7,498 nucleotides of DNA from JAIRVZ01 sp031553755 (GCA_031553755.1 JAVBKZ010000035.1:1-7498), one strand, 5' to 3'; shown: positions 1 through 6,776, numbered from the stretch's first letter. Notes: generated from the sequence alone by a model not told the origin. A program made the numbers and translations.

Positions 1-35
1 TAATTATAGCGTAATCTATATTCGAATTATACTTT

Positions 36-74
36 AAAAACAAAAAATCCCCGGAGCAACAACAACTTCGGGGA
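36..74 (-). terminator. Rho-independent terminator of the small minus-strand unit
   Basis: On the minus strand a hairpin with arms at 66-74 and 48-56 is followed by a T-rich tract (complement of 36-47, T6-G-T5). The outer six pairs are GC-rich (TCCCCG with CGGGGA), then comes one A-C mismatch and two more pairs. The apical loop reads TTGTTGTTG. No T tract follows on the plus strand, so it should work only leftward. The gene at 203-352 is the only candidate upstream on that strand. The loop is complementary to that gene's Asn codons. Confidence 0.75.
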
Positions 75-202
75 AACACACTATATTTAATTAACAATTA
101 ACAATTGAGAATGGAGAGTGGAAAGTTGAGAATTTTAGTATCCTCTAAATATCTTAAAAACAATGAATATCTTATTATCAACCAATATCTATAAATATCT
201 TC
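75..202 (-). other. 3' untranslated / intergenic stretch of the small gene
   Basis: AT-rich sequence between the small ORF's stop and its terminator; I see no ORF in it. It holds a short tandem motif, TTAACAATTAACAATT (91-106), followed by a GAGAATGGAGAGTGG-type purine tract. It also has four copies of AATATCT (148, 166, 184 and 194). Such low-complexity runs are common in Bacteroidetes intergenic DNA, and no function is claimed. Confidence 0.35.
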
Positions 203-352
203 TTATTGTAGGATTGTAACCAAATTACCCATGAAATGAGAAACTACCGCGTATCCGATAAGTAAGGACATAAAAGCGAAAACTTTGATTTGTCCGTTGA
301 TTCTTTTTTGATTTTCGTTGTTGTTGCTGTTGTTGTTGATTGTTGCGTTCAT
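203..352 (-). CDS. Small Asn-rich single-pass membrane protein, function unknown (49 aa)
   Basis: A 49-codon minus-strand ORF runs from ATG at 350-352 to TAA at 203-205. The first ~22 residues are polar and Asn-rich (MNATINNNSNNNENQKRING). One hydrophobic segment follows at about residues 23-48 (VFAFMSLLIGYAVVSHFMG and beyond), consistent with a single membrane span and almost no tail. The ORF has its own upstream -7 element (TACATTTG, complement of 401-408), an A/C-rich leader of about 40 nt likely to be unstructured, and a terminator about 130 nt after the stop. That layout is a complete, independent transcription unit, which is the main argument that this short ORF is real. I do not recognise the family. 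Topology and role are inference; it could be a small regulator of a membrane complex or a toxin-like peptide, but nothing here decides that. Confidence 0.65.
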   Translation of the reverse strand: MNATINNNSNNNENQKRINGQIKVFAFMSLLIGYAVVSHFMGNLVTILQ

Positions 353-393
353 GTTGTTTAATTTTTAATTGTTGTGTGTGTTTGTTGTTTAAT
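352..393 (-). repeat. A/C-rich leader with an 11-bp direct repeat
   Basis: The leader of the small ORF contains ATTAAACAACA twice (minus strand; complement of 352-362 and 383-393). The copy nearer the gene runs straight into the ATG. Between them the transcript is almost only A and C, with some U. There is no Shine-Dalgarno sequence. Unstructured A-rich leaders favour initiation in Bacteroidetes, so efficient translation is plausible but inferred. Confidence 0.5.
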
Positions 394-400
394 TACAATG

Positions 401-429
401 CAAATGTACGGCGGAATCTCTAACCGAAA
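401..429 (-). promoter_or_regulatory. Bacteroidetes-type promoter for the small membrane protein
   Basis: On the minus strand a full TAnnTTTG -7 element (TACATTTG, complement of 401-408) lies 17 nt after TTTC (complement of 426-429), a one-mismatch -33 element. Transcription would begin near 394, giving a leader of about 40 nt before the ATG at 352. Confidence 0.55.
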
Positions 430-690
430 GAAAAAATGTTTTTATAAAGACAAATAATTACTATTCGTTAACAAATACTGAATTTTAACACCTATATTTT
501 AATTAATTTTTTACAAAATTCAGGAAAATAATAGAAAATACAAGGGAGTTAGAGGAAGGTAAAGGGGTTCAGGAAGTTAGAAGGAATTAAACGAAACATA
601 TAGGGCGGAGTGATTATTCACAGAGTAGATTCTGATTTTCCATGTTAAAACGAAATTTCTTTTTTGTATTCGCATTTGTTTCCGCATTTG
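430..690. other. Intergenic region, no gene seen
   Basis: About 260 nt of AT-rich DNA between the downstream end of the RDD unit and the promoter of the small ORF. I find no convincing gene and no clear terminator for the 691-1056 gene. It contains an imperfect purine-rich direct repeat (545-563 and 573-591) and a 9-bp direct repeat CGCATTTGT (671-679 and 683-691), the second copy touching the stop codon of the 121-residue protein. Confidence 0.5.
545..591 (+). repeat. Imperfect purine-rich direct repeat (GAGTTAGA / AAGTTAGA)
   Basis: Two 19-nt segments, 545-563 and 573-591, match at 14 of 19 positions around a GTTAGA core and lie 28 nt apart. The pattern resembles low-complexity intergenic repeats seen in Bacteroidetes; no function can be assigned. 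Confidence 0.35.
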
Positions 691-1056
691 TCAGAGTCGC
701 TCAATGTCGCAATCGCGACCGCGGTTGTTTGTGCCGAATTCAGGAGAAGAGAAGTCTACACCACTTAAAATATATATAAATACCGGAAATGTCTCGATTG
801 ACGCAATAATCCCCAATTCGAACAGATATTGTGCGATTTTTGTAGGAAAATACCCCAATTCGCCTATGATGTTGTTGAAATCAAGGTGCTCTATCGGAGA
901 AGGAAATATGATACCATCGTAAAAAACAGTTCCGGCTATTTCTTCTGTTAATGGAGCGACTACCGTGATCTGATTCTTTTCGTTTAATTCTATATAATGT
1001 TGTTTCAGAATCTGATTTGGGAACAACAACGTATAGTGAGCGGCATATCTTTTCAT
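691..1056 (-). CDS. Conserved-looking protein of unknown function, second gene of the RDD unit (121 aa)
   Basis: The ATG at 1054-1056 lies 3 nt after the RDD gene's stop, so the two are almost certainly co-transcribed and perhaps translationally coupled; the ORF ends at TGA 691-693. There is no signal peptide or clear membrane span, apart from a short hydrophobic run near residues 91-98 (FPVFIYIL). The first ~55 residues (MKRYAAHYTLLFPNQ, then an acidic/polar stretch, then EEIAGTVFYDGIIFPSP) read like a small beta-rich domain and vaguely recall the N-terminal beta domain of amidohydrolase-type deaminases. None of the metal-binding His motifs of that family is present, so this is not an enzyme call. 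The last ~25 residues are polar and Arg/Asp-rich, and their codons are more GC-rich than the rest. The placement supports a real gene; the function is unknown. Confidence 0.7.
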   Translation of the reverse strand: MKRYAAHYTLLFPNQILKQHYIELNEKNQITVVAPLTEEIAGTVFYDGIIFPSPIEHLDFNNIIGELGYFPTKIAQYLFELGIIASIETFPVFIYILSGVDFSSPEFGTNNRGRDCDIERL

Positions 1057-1059
1057 AAA

Positions 1060-1800
1060 TTATAATCCTAAGGTGGTATAATAATGATAATCTTCCACAA
1101 TAGTTTCTAAAAAACGGCGATTGCTTAATGAAGATTCCAAATGTAATTTATTTTTAATTTTCAGTGCTATTTCATCTATCGATTCTTCGACCGAACTTTG
1201 ATTTTCGGGATTTAACAACAATTCGGAAACAAATTTGATTTGCCCTTCGGTTAATTGCTCAACTTCTTTATAGGTAGGGATATAGCTTTGAGGGAGTTCT
1301 TGCAAAATATTATCCAAATTGATTTTAGACGCGGATGGCATTATTTTTACGACAATAGTTCCGGCGGCCAAATCGCCCAAACGTTGGTGTTTTTTTGTGA
1401 AAAGAATAGTTAAAAGGCCTATACTCCCATAGATAAAAGAATCGATAGGCAAAAGTATCCACCGTAAAAAATAAGCGGCAAAACCGGGAGTCGAACCATC
1501 CGTATTAGTAACTCTTGTTTTAGCTATAATTTTTCCCGGAGTTTGCCCTCCCATCAACGATTCAAACATGACATGGTAACAAATCGCGGGTAAAGACAAT
1601 ATCCCCAATAAAATAAAGAAGAAAGAATCGGGTTCGACAATTTTTTTATCTAAAAAATAAAAAGAAAGAAAAAATAAAATAACAAGATATATACCCATGA
1701 AGATATAATCTAACAACAAAGCTGTCATTCGTTGAATAATTGTAGCAGGTTCGTAGTTAATCGTAACATGTTGTCCGGTTACAATGTCGATAGATTCCAT
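1060..1800 (-). CDS. RDD-family membrane protein (246 aa)
   Basis: An integral membrane protein with the RDD domain in roughly residues 17-152. Its hallmarks are visible: Arg24 and Asp31 in the first span (R-x-x-A-x-x-x-D), GGQTPGK at 84-90 after the second span, an Arg113/Asp120 pair (RWILLPID) opening the third span, and the closing HQRLGDLAAGTIVV at 138-151. Three membrane segments are likely (about 24-50, 60-80 and 112-135). A soluble, mostly helical C-terminal extension of about 90 residues follows. RDD proteins are poorly defined; some have been linked to ion transport or stress, but no substrate can be read here. The gene is divergent from the SpoIIM-MoxR operon, an arrangement common in Bacteroidetes, which suggests a role in the same envelope system (inference). 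The ATG at 1798-1800 lies about 20 nt after the predicted transcription start. Confidence 0.92.
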   Translation of the reverse strand: MESIDIVTGQHVTINYEPATIIQRMTALLLDYIFMGIYLVILFFLSFYFLDKKIVEPDSFFFILLGILSLPAICYHVMFESLMGGQTPGKIIAKTRVTNTDGSTPGFAAYFLRWILLPIDSFIYGSIGLLTILFTKKHQRLGDLAAGTIVVKIMPSASKINLDNILQELPQSYIPTYKEVEQLTEGQIKFVSELLLNPENQSSVEESIDEIALKIKNKLHLESSLSNRRFLETIVEDYHYYTTLGL

Positions 1801-1825
1801 ATTGAAAATTATATTTGAAACAATA

Positions 1826-1833
1826 CAAAGATA
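1826..1833 (-). promoter_or_regulatory. -7 element of the RDD unit promoter
   Basis: The minus strand reads TATCTTTG here, an exact TAnnTTTG match. The start point would be near 1820, leaving a leader of about 20 nt before the RDD ATG. The -33 region (about 1852-1856) is only a T run on this strand, so the promoter may be weak or need an activator. Confidence 0.5.
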
Positions 1834-1863
1834 TAAAATTTTAACGTTTTAAAAAAACGGCAT

Positions 1864-1871
1864 TATCTTTG
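1864..1871 (+). promoter_or_regulatory. -7 element of the SpoIIM-MoxR operon promoter
   Basis: TATCTTTG is an exact TAnnTTTG match, giving a start near 1877 and a leader of about 65 nt before the GTG at 1942. The upstream -33 element is poor (TTTA near 1840). The same octamer serves the opposite strand at 1826-1833, so the two start regions lie back to back with only 30 nt between the elements. No Shine-Dalgarno precedes the GTG. Confidence 0.5.
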
Positions 1872-1941
1872 CAATATCTCTTAGGCAAAAAGAAAATTCA
1901 TTTTATATAGATTAGGTATTCTATAAAACACTTTAATTGTA

Positions 1942-2922
1942 GTGAAAGAAGCTGTTTTTATTAGACTAAATAAAGAAAAATGGAAACAATATGAGGGGTT
2001 GTTGCAAAATTTGAGCCAACAATCTCCCGATGTTGTTGCCGATATTTATATCGACATCACAAATGATTTGTCGTTTTCCCGTTCACATTACCCGACGTCG
2101 AAAATAACAGCTTATCTCAATGGCCTGTCATCAAGATTGCATCAATTTATACACAAAAAAAAGGAAGAAAAATTCTCACGTATTATTACCTACTGGACTC
2201 AGGAAGTTCCGGAAATCATGTATAGATCAAGGAAAGAATTAATGTATTCATTTCTTATTTTTTTTGTTTCTGCCATTATTGGTGTTTTTTCTACTGCCAA
2301 CGATGAAAATTTTGTACGGATTATATTAGGAGATTATTACGTTGATATGACATTGAATAACATCAAAAATAATGACCCGATGGCGGTGTATAAGTCAATG
2401 AATGAGGGCGTGATGTTTTCCGGGATTACTTACAACAATATCAAGGTTTCGTTTACGGCTTTTGCTTCCGGTTTGTTTACATCTTTAGCAACAGCTTATT
2501 TACTGTTTACAAACGGAATAATGATTGGCGCTTTTCAATGGTTTTTTCATGAACAAGGATTGCTTTGGGATTCCTTTTTGACGATTTGGATACATGGAAC
2601 ATTAGAAATATCGGCAATTATTGTGGCTGGAGCCGCAGGAATTACGATGGGAAACGGGTGGTTATTTCCTAAAACATATACGAGAATAGAATCTTTTAAA
2701 CGTTCGGCCAAGCGAGGCGCGAAAATAGTAATAGGAACTGTTCCCATGTTTATTTTAGCTGGATTTTTGGAGTCTTTTATAACCCGTCATACTGAAATGC
2801 CGAATTATATCCGTTTTTCAATAATCTTTTTGTCATTCTATTTTGTTATAGCATATTATATCATTTATCCCCAAATGTTAATAAGGGAAAAAGAATACAA
2901 TAAAAATACACAACATAAATAA
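1942..2922 (+). CDS. SpoIIM-like (DUF95) integral membrane protein (326 aa)
   Basis: First gene of the operon, read from GTG at 1942. This start places the MKEAVFIR N-terminus and the predicted helical cytoplasmic region (residues 1-95) where I recall them in Bacteroidetes homologues; no in-frame ATG gives a better fit. About five membrane spans follow, near 101-117, 165-190, 212-236, 260-280 and 300-320. The family signature HGTLEISAIIVAGAAG sits at 218-233. SpoIIM in Bacillus belongs to the DMP complex (SpoIID, SpoIIM, SpoIIP) that remodels peptidoglycan during engulfment. Bacteroidetes do not sporulate, and no SpoIID or SpoIIP is encoded here, so only the membrane fold should be carried over. 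A gap of 9 nt leads to the next gene. It probably acts as a membrane scaffold in the MoxR-associated system (inference). Confidence 0.92.
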   Translation: MKEAVFIRLNKEKWKQYEGLLQNLSQQSPDVVADIYIDITNDLSFSRSHYPTSKITAYLNGLSSRLHQFIHKKKEEKFSRIITYWTQEVPEIMYRSRKELMYSFLIFFVSAIIGVFSTANDENFVRIILGDYYVDMTLNNIKNNDPMAVYKSMNEGVMFSGITYNNIKVSFTAFASGLFTSLATAYLLFTNGIMIGAFQWFFHEQGLLWDSFLTIWIHGTLEISAIIVAGAAGITMGNGWLFPKTYTRIESFKRSAKRGAKIVIGTVPMFILAGFLESFITRHTEMPNYIRFSIIFLSFYFVIAYYIIYPQMLIREKEYNKNTQHK

Positions 2923-2931
2923 ATTTTTCTT

Positions 2932-3837
2932 ATGAATTACTTGGATAAAATCAATTATTACAAACAAAGAAGTTTTGGAGAAAGAATATCTGTCGCAGCG
3001 GATTTTATGAAACAAAATTGGAAAGTTATCTATAAATATTTATTTATTTCAACGATTCCTTTTATTTTGATAATAAGTTATTTTTTTCTGCAATATTTAG
3101 ATTTAGTAACTTTATATACAGCCGATCCGCTTGGTTTTATTCATAGCGATTCATTTGTGGAATTGATTATCGGAACTTCTTTATTCGGAATATTCTACGC
3201 GTTGATGATGATTTTTATGTCGGGATATTTAGGATCCGCTTTAGTATCTTATGAAAAAAACGAACTGAACCGATATACGGAATGGCACGAATTAAGCCAA
3301 AGAACATTCTCATATACAGGTAAGACATTCCTTATTTATTTTTTATTGGGTATTCTTTTTACAATCGCGTCCACCGCTATCGGAATGTTGGTATCAATGA
3401 TGAGCTTTCTATTCGTTGGAGGTTTGGGAGTAGCACTCCTTATTTTCTTCCTCTTTGTCGCTCTTCTCGCTATACTTCCTCCGTTATCACTCGCGATTTA
3501 TCCGGCTTATTTCGAGGGAGCTAAAACTTGGGCTTCCATTGGAAAAGGGTTTTCATTAGGATTTAAAAATTGGGGAACTACGTCCGGCATGTTATTTATC
3601 ATCGGATGCGCTACTTTTATTGTTCAATTTATATTGGGAATACCTACTCAGGTCTTAACATTTTTTCCTGATAATTCTTTTTGGTTGCGTTATTTATTCG
3701 CTATGATTTCAGTAGCAGGATCTGTTGTAGCATTTCCTTTTTCAATTATTTTCATGGCATTTCAATATTTTAGTATCAGGGAAAAGGAAGATGGTGTATC
3801 TTTGCAAAATAAAGTCGATGAATTTGATAATTTGTGA
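2932..3837 (+). CDS. Six-span membrane protein of the MoxR operon, function unknown (301 aa)
   Basis: A strongly hydrophobic protein with about six spans (near residues 37-54, 75-99, 131-155, 160-190, 218-238 and 250-280). The short charged N-terminus has an amphipathic look (FGERISVAADFMKQNWK, 15-31) and the C-terminal tail is acidic (EKEDGVSLQNKVDEFDNL). No catalytic motif is visible. Its outline resembles membrane proteins of the DUF4013 or glycerophosphodiester phosphodiesterase membrane-domain type, but I cannot assign a family. It follows the SpoIIM-like gene by 9 nt, and its stop overlaps the GTG of the DUF4129 gene by 4 nt (3834-3837), so expression is tightly linked. A structural partner in a membrane complex is the most economical reading (inference). 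Confidence 0.88.
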   Translation: MNYLDKINYYKQRSFGERISVAADFMKQNWKVIYKYLFISTIPFILIISYFFLQYLDLVTLYTADPLGFIHSDSFVELIIGTSLFGIFYALMMIFMSGYLGSALVSYEKNELNRYTEWHELSQRTFSYTGKTFLIYFLLGILFTIASTAIGMLVSMMSFLFVGGLGVALLIFFLFVALLAILPPLSLAIYPAYFEGAKTWASIGKGFSLGFKNWGTTSGMLFIIGCATFIVQFILGIPTQVLTFFPDNSFWLRYLFAMISVAGSVVAFPFSIIFMAFQYFSIREKEDGVSLQNKVDEFDNL

Positions 3838-4556
3838 AGATAATTCGCTATAAAAATATAACGCTACTTACTCTTGTTGTGTTTTTTTCAGGCTTCAGCA
3901 TGTCGGCTCAAAAGGCCGGTATGTCTGAAGTTTGTTATAAAGATACAATTACTCTTGAACAAGTTTCATTTGACTCTCAAACATATAATCAATTAAAAGC
4001 GGATAAAAATTTTGATTATTACCACACACAACCACAAGGACTTCATTTGGGTGATACATTAAGGGAAGTTATTTTCAGGTGGTTGAGAAAATATTTTGAC
4101 CCTGACATATCTCAGGGACAAGTCGATGCTGTATTGTGGATTTTGGCTGCTATTTTTGTAATTTTAATAATTGTTGTTATTTACTTTTTCAAACCTTCAT
4201 TATTCTACATAAATAAGAAAAAAAAGACTTCATTTTCCGTTGAAGATGAAGATATTCACGAACTCAATTTCGACAAGTTAATCAAAGAATCGTTAGATTC
4301 AGAGGCTTATTCGGATGCTATACGCTGGACTTACCTTCATTCCTTGAAATTGATGCAAGATCGCGGATATATTTCATGGGAACCTAACAAAACCGTGAAT
4401 GAATATGTATATGAAATGAAACGGTTGGATTTGAAACCGGAATTTACGATTTTATCAAGAGAATTTTTATATTTTAGGTATGGAAATTTTGATGCTTCGA
4501 AAGAATCATATATTCGTTTTTCTTCATTAAACGATCAATTAGTCAAATATTTGTAG
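3834..4556 (+). CDS. DUF4129-domain protein with signal peptide and one membrane span (240 aa)
   Basis: The gene begins at GTG in a GTGA overlap with the previous stop, the arrangement expected for translational coupling. Residues 1-25 form a signal peptide with a likely cleavage at SMSA/Q. A periplasmic segment of about 70 residues follows, then one span (about 99-119, WILAAIFVILIIVVIYFF) and a cytoplasmic DUF4129 domain from about 145 to the end. That domain contains the expected W-x-P-x-K-T-x-x-E-Y pattern at 182-191 and FLYFRYGNF at 201-209. DUF4129 is often found at the C-terminus of transglutaminase-like membrane proteins beside MoxR and DUF58; no transglutaminase Cys-His-Asp core is present here, so this is the stand-alone form. 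Two nucleotides separate it from the DUF4350 gene. Its biochemical role is unknown. Confidence 0.9.
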   Translation: MKIIRYKNITLLTLVVFFSGFSMSAQKAGMSEVCYKDTITLEQVSFDSQTYNQLKADKNFDYYHTQPQGLHLGDTLREVIFRWLRKYFDPDISQGQVDAVLWILAAIFVILIIVVIYFFKPSLFYINKKKKTSFSVEDEDIHELNFDKLIKESLDSEAYSDAIRWTYLHSLKLMQDRGYISWEPNKTVNEYVYEMKRLDLKPEFTILSREFLYFRYGNFDASKESYIRFSSLNDQLVKYL

Positions 4557-4558
4557 GA

Positions 4559-5767
4559 ATGAAGAAAAAAATCATATACGTCACTGTCGTTTTAACGCTA
4601 ATCATCTTGATATTTTTTATCAATAAACAGACACCTGTAAGATTTATATGGAAACCAACTTATTCCACAAAAGACAAGCAACCCTATGGCGCTTATGCTT
4701 TCGATAAAATATTAGAAACTTCATGGGAAAAAGATTATATCCATACTCATCAGAGAATTATTGATTTAGAAGAAAATAACGAATTAGAAGGAAAAAATCT
4801 GCTGATAGTCACCGAATCTTTTTATTTATCTAATGATGAAATAGGAGCGTTGCTTGAGTTCGTCAAAAGAGGAGGAAACGCGCTGATAGTAGCCAAATAT
4901 TATATCCCTGATTTTTGTGAAAAATTAGGTTTTCGTGTTTCTTACGAGACAAAATTCGATATTTCACTGGATAAAAAACATGAAGAATCGTTCGATACAC
5001 TTCGGTTTAACTCTCCGTTTTTTCAACAAAAAAGCTATCAATTCCCCTCGGCAATAACACCTGCGTATTTCTATTTGCAAAAGGAACAACGAAGGGACTC
5101 TGTGTTTGTGATAGCCAAAAATCAAGAAAAACATCCGGTTATGATAGGTTTTCCGATGAAAAAGGGAAATTTGATACTTTTTTGTAATCCGTTGGTTTTT
5201 ACAAATTACGGAATATTAAACGGTGGTAATAATGGCTTTATCGGGAGCGCGTTGGCCTTTGTGAAAGACAAACCATTGATCCGTTCTGAATATTATCATT
5301 CGGGTTATTATTCTGATTCTAAAAAATCCAGTTCCCCGTTGAGTCATGTAATGAGCCAACGATCGTTGAAATGGGCTTTGTATGTAACATTTTTTACCAT
5401 TGCCCTATTTATGATATTCACGGCAAAAAGAAAGCAAAAACCAATTCCGGTGGTAAAGCCTCCTCCCAATAAAATACTCGATTTTGTACGTTCGATCGCA
5501 TCGTTATATTTACATAAGAACAACAATTCGGATATAATACATAAAAAATATATCTATTGGGCGGATAGTCTGAAACACAAATACGGCCTCGATATAATTA
5601 ATGAAAAACATAACGCTGATTTTTTTGAACGTTTTGCGTCAAAAACAGGGCAATCCACAAGTTCTATACAAGAATTATTCCGATATTTGGATGAAATATA
5701 CGAAGATACGCGTGTATCTGACGACCGTATGATGAAGTTAATCACCCAAATGAAAAAAATAAAATAA
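4559..5767 (+). CDS. DUF4350-domain protein, two membrane spans (402 aa)
   Basis: An N-terminal span (about residues 5-21) leads into a periplasmic DUF4350 domain. This is a Rossmann-like fold related to class I glutamine-amidotransferase-type and GldG-type domains. Visible marks are the QPYGAYAFDKIL entry motif (41-52), the strand LLIVTESF with the following helix (81-100), RGGNALIVA (104-112), and the closing KKGNLILFCNPLVFTN (201-216). No catalytic Cys-His-Glu triad is apparent, so a binding rather than enzymatic role is likely. A second span (about 272-288) precedes a basic, Pro-rich linker and a helical cytoplasmic tail (about 300-402). This tail would be well placed to meet the MoxR ATPase encoded next (inference). 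The gene starts 2 nt after the DUF4129 stop and lies 24 nt before the MoxR ATG. Confidence 0.9.
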   Translation: MKKKIIYVTVVLTLIILIFFINKQTPVRFIWKPTYSTKDKQPYGAYAFDKILETSWEKDYIHTHQRIIDLEENNELEGKNLLIVTESFYLSNDEIGALLEFVKRGGNALIVAKYYIPDFCEKLGFRVSYETKFDISLDKKHEESFDTLRFNSPFFQQKSYQFPSAITPAYFYLQKEQRRDSVFVIAKNQEKHPVMIGFPMKKGNLILFCNPLVFTNYGILNGGNNGFIGSALAFVKDKPLIRSEYYHSGYYSDSKKSSSPLSHVMSQRSLKWALYVTFFTIALFMIFTAKRKQKPIPVVKPPPNKILDFVRSIASLYLHKNNNSDIIHKKYIYWADSLKHKYGLDIINEKHNADFFERFASKTGQSTSSIQELFRYLDEIYEDTRVSDDRMMKLITQMKKIK

Positions 5768-5791
5768 TAACAATAATATCTCCATTCGTTT

Positions 5792-6763
5792 ATGGAAAAT
5801 TTTGAAAACAGGATAGACTTAACCGCGTTCTCCGAAAAAATAGAGAAATTAAAAACGCGAATAACTTCGGTTGTTGTAGGACAAGAAAAAGTTATCGATT
5901 TGATATTAACGGCTTTATTGGCTGATGGACACGTTCTTATCGAGGGTGTTCCCGGCGTGGCTAAAACGCTATTGGCAAAACTTACGGCCAAATTGATTGA
6001 CGCGGAATATTCCCGTATTCAGTTCACACCCGATTTAATGCCCTCTGATGTATTGGGAACTTCCGTTTTTAATCTTAAAACAAGTGAATTTGAATTTCAC
6101 CAAGGGCCTGTTTTTTCGGAAATTGTGTTGATTGATGAAATCAATCGCGCTCCCGCCAAAACGCAAGCCGCATTGTTTGAAGTGATGGAAGAACGGCAAG
6201 TTACCATCGAAGGATTTACCCATAAAATGAGTGATTTATATACTGTTATCGCTACTCAAAATCCGGTAGAACAAGAAGGTACATACCGGCTTCCTGAAGC
6301 TCAACTCGATCGTTTCATGATGAAAATATCAATCAATTATCCTTCGGCCGAAGAAGAAGTATTGATTTTGCAACGGCATAATGAAAACAAACGATTTACC
6401 AATTTGGATGGGATAACTCCTGTTTTTTCAAGGCAGGAAATACATTCTTTCAGGGATTTGGTATCTCAGGTTTTTGTTGATAACGGATTATTGAAATATA
6501 TTTCCGAAATAATTCTTACTACCAGGAAAAGTCCGGCGATTTATCTTGGAGCTTCTCCGCGCGCGTCGGTCGCGGTTCTCAACGCGGCTAAAGCTTACGC
6601 TCTTTTGCAAGGACGAGATTTCGTAACGCCCGATGATATCAAATACATAGCGATTCCGGTTCTACAGCATAGGATAATTCTTTCCCCCGAAACTGAAATG
6701 GAAGGACATTCACCGGCTGTTATTTGTCAGCGAATAATCGAAAAAATAGAAGTGCCCAAATAA
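5792..6763 (+). CDS. MoxR-family AAA+ ATPase (323 aa)
   Basis: A cytosolic AAA+ ATPase of the usual MoxR length. The N-terminal VVVGQEKVIDLILTALL (27-43) is typical. Walker A is GVPGVAKT (52-59), with the Ala before Lys that MoxR proteins favour. Walker B is VLIDE (112-116) followed by INRAPAKTQ, sensor 1 is ATQNP (154-158), LPEAQLDRF (167-175) holds the candidate arginine finger, and sensor 2 is GASPRASV (253-260). All catalytic residues are present, so it should hydrolyse ATP, probably as a hexamer. MoxR proteins are considered chaperones for assembly or activation of partner complexes, often with VWA or DUF58 proteins. Here the partners on offer are the membrane proteins of the same operon. 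No DUF58 gene follows and no terminator hairpin is seen after the stop; a tRNA promoter begins 14 nt later. The symbol moxR is a family label only. Confidence 0.96.
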   Translation: MENFENRIDLTAFSEKIEKLKTRITSVVVGQEKVIDLILTALLADGHVLIEGVPGVAKTLLAKLTAKLIDAEYSRIQFTPDLMPSDVLGTSVFNLKTSEFEFHQGPVFSEIVLIDEINRAPAKTQAALFEVMEERQVTIEGFTHKMSDLYTVIATQNPVEQEGTYRLPEAQLDRFMMKISINYPSAEEEVLILQRHNENKRFTNLDGITPVFSRQEIHSFRDLVSQVFVDNGLLKYISEIILTTRKSPAIYLGASPRASVAVLNAAKAYALLQGRDFVTPDDIKYIAIPVLQHRIILSPETEMEGHSPAVICQRIIEKIEVPK

Positions 6764-6776
6764 AGTAAACTTCTGT

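Noticed and set aside
580..689. Minus-strand ORF of about 36 codons starting near 687
   Set aside because: Basic, low-complexity, without promoter; most likely chance in the intergenic region after the 121-residue protein.
704..922. 72-codon plus-strand ORF
   Set aside because: It lies opposite the 691-1056 minus-strand gene, which has better placement directly after RDD; no promoter or recognisable domain.
2547..2747. 66-codon minus-strand ORF within the SpoIIM-like gene
   Set aside because: Antisense shadow of a strongly conserved coding region.
1942..2922. Sporulation function for the SpoIIM-like protein
   Set aside because: The similarity is to the membrane family; no SpoIID, SpoIIP or other sporulation gene is present and the lineage does not sporulate.
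5344..5526. 60-codon minus-strand ORF within the DUF4350 gene
   Set aside because: Antisense shadow; hydrophobic run reflects the opposite-strand membrane span.
5554..5991. 145-codon minus-strand ORF spanning the DUF4350-MoxR junction
   Set aside because: Runs antisense across two real genes and the intergenic gap, with no promoter or domain.
6035..6223. 62-codon minus-strand ORF inside moxR
   Set aside because: Antisense to the Walker B region; shadow only.
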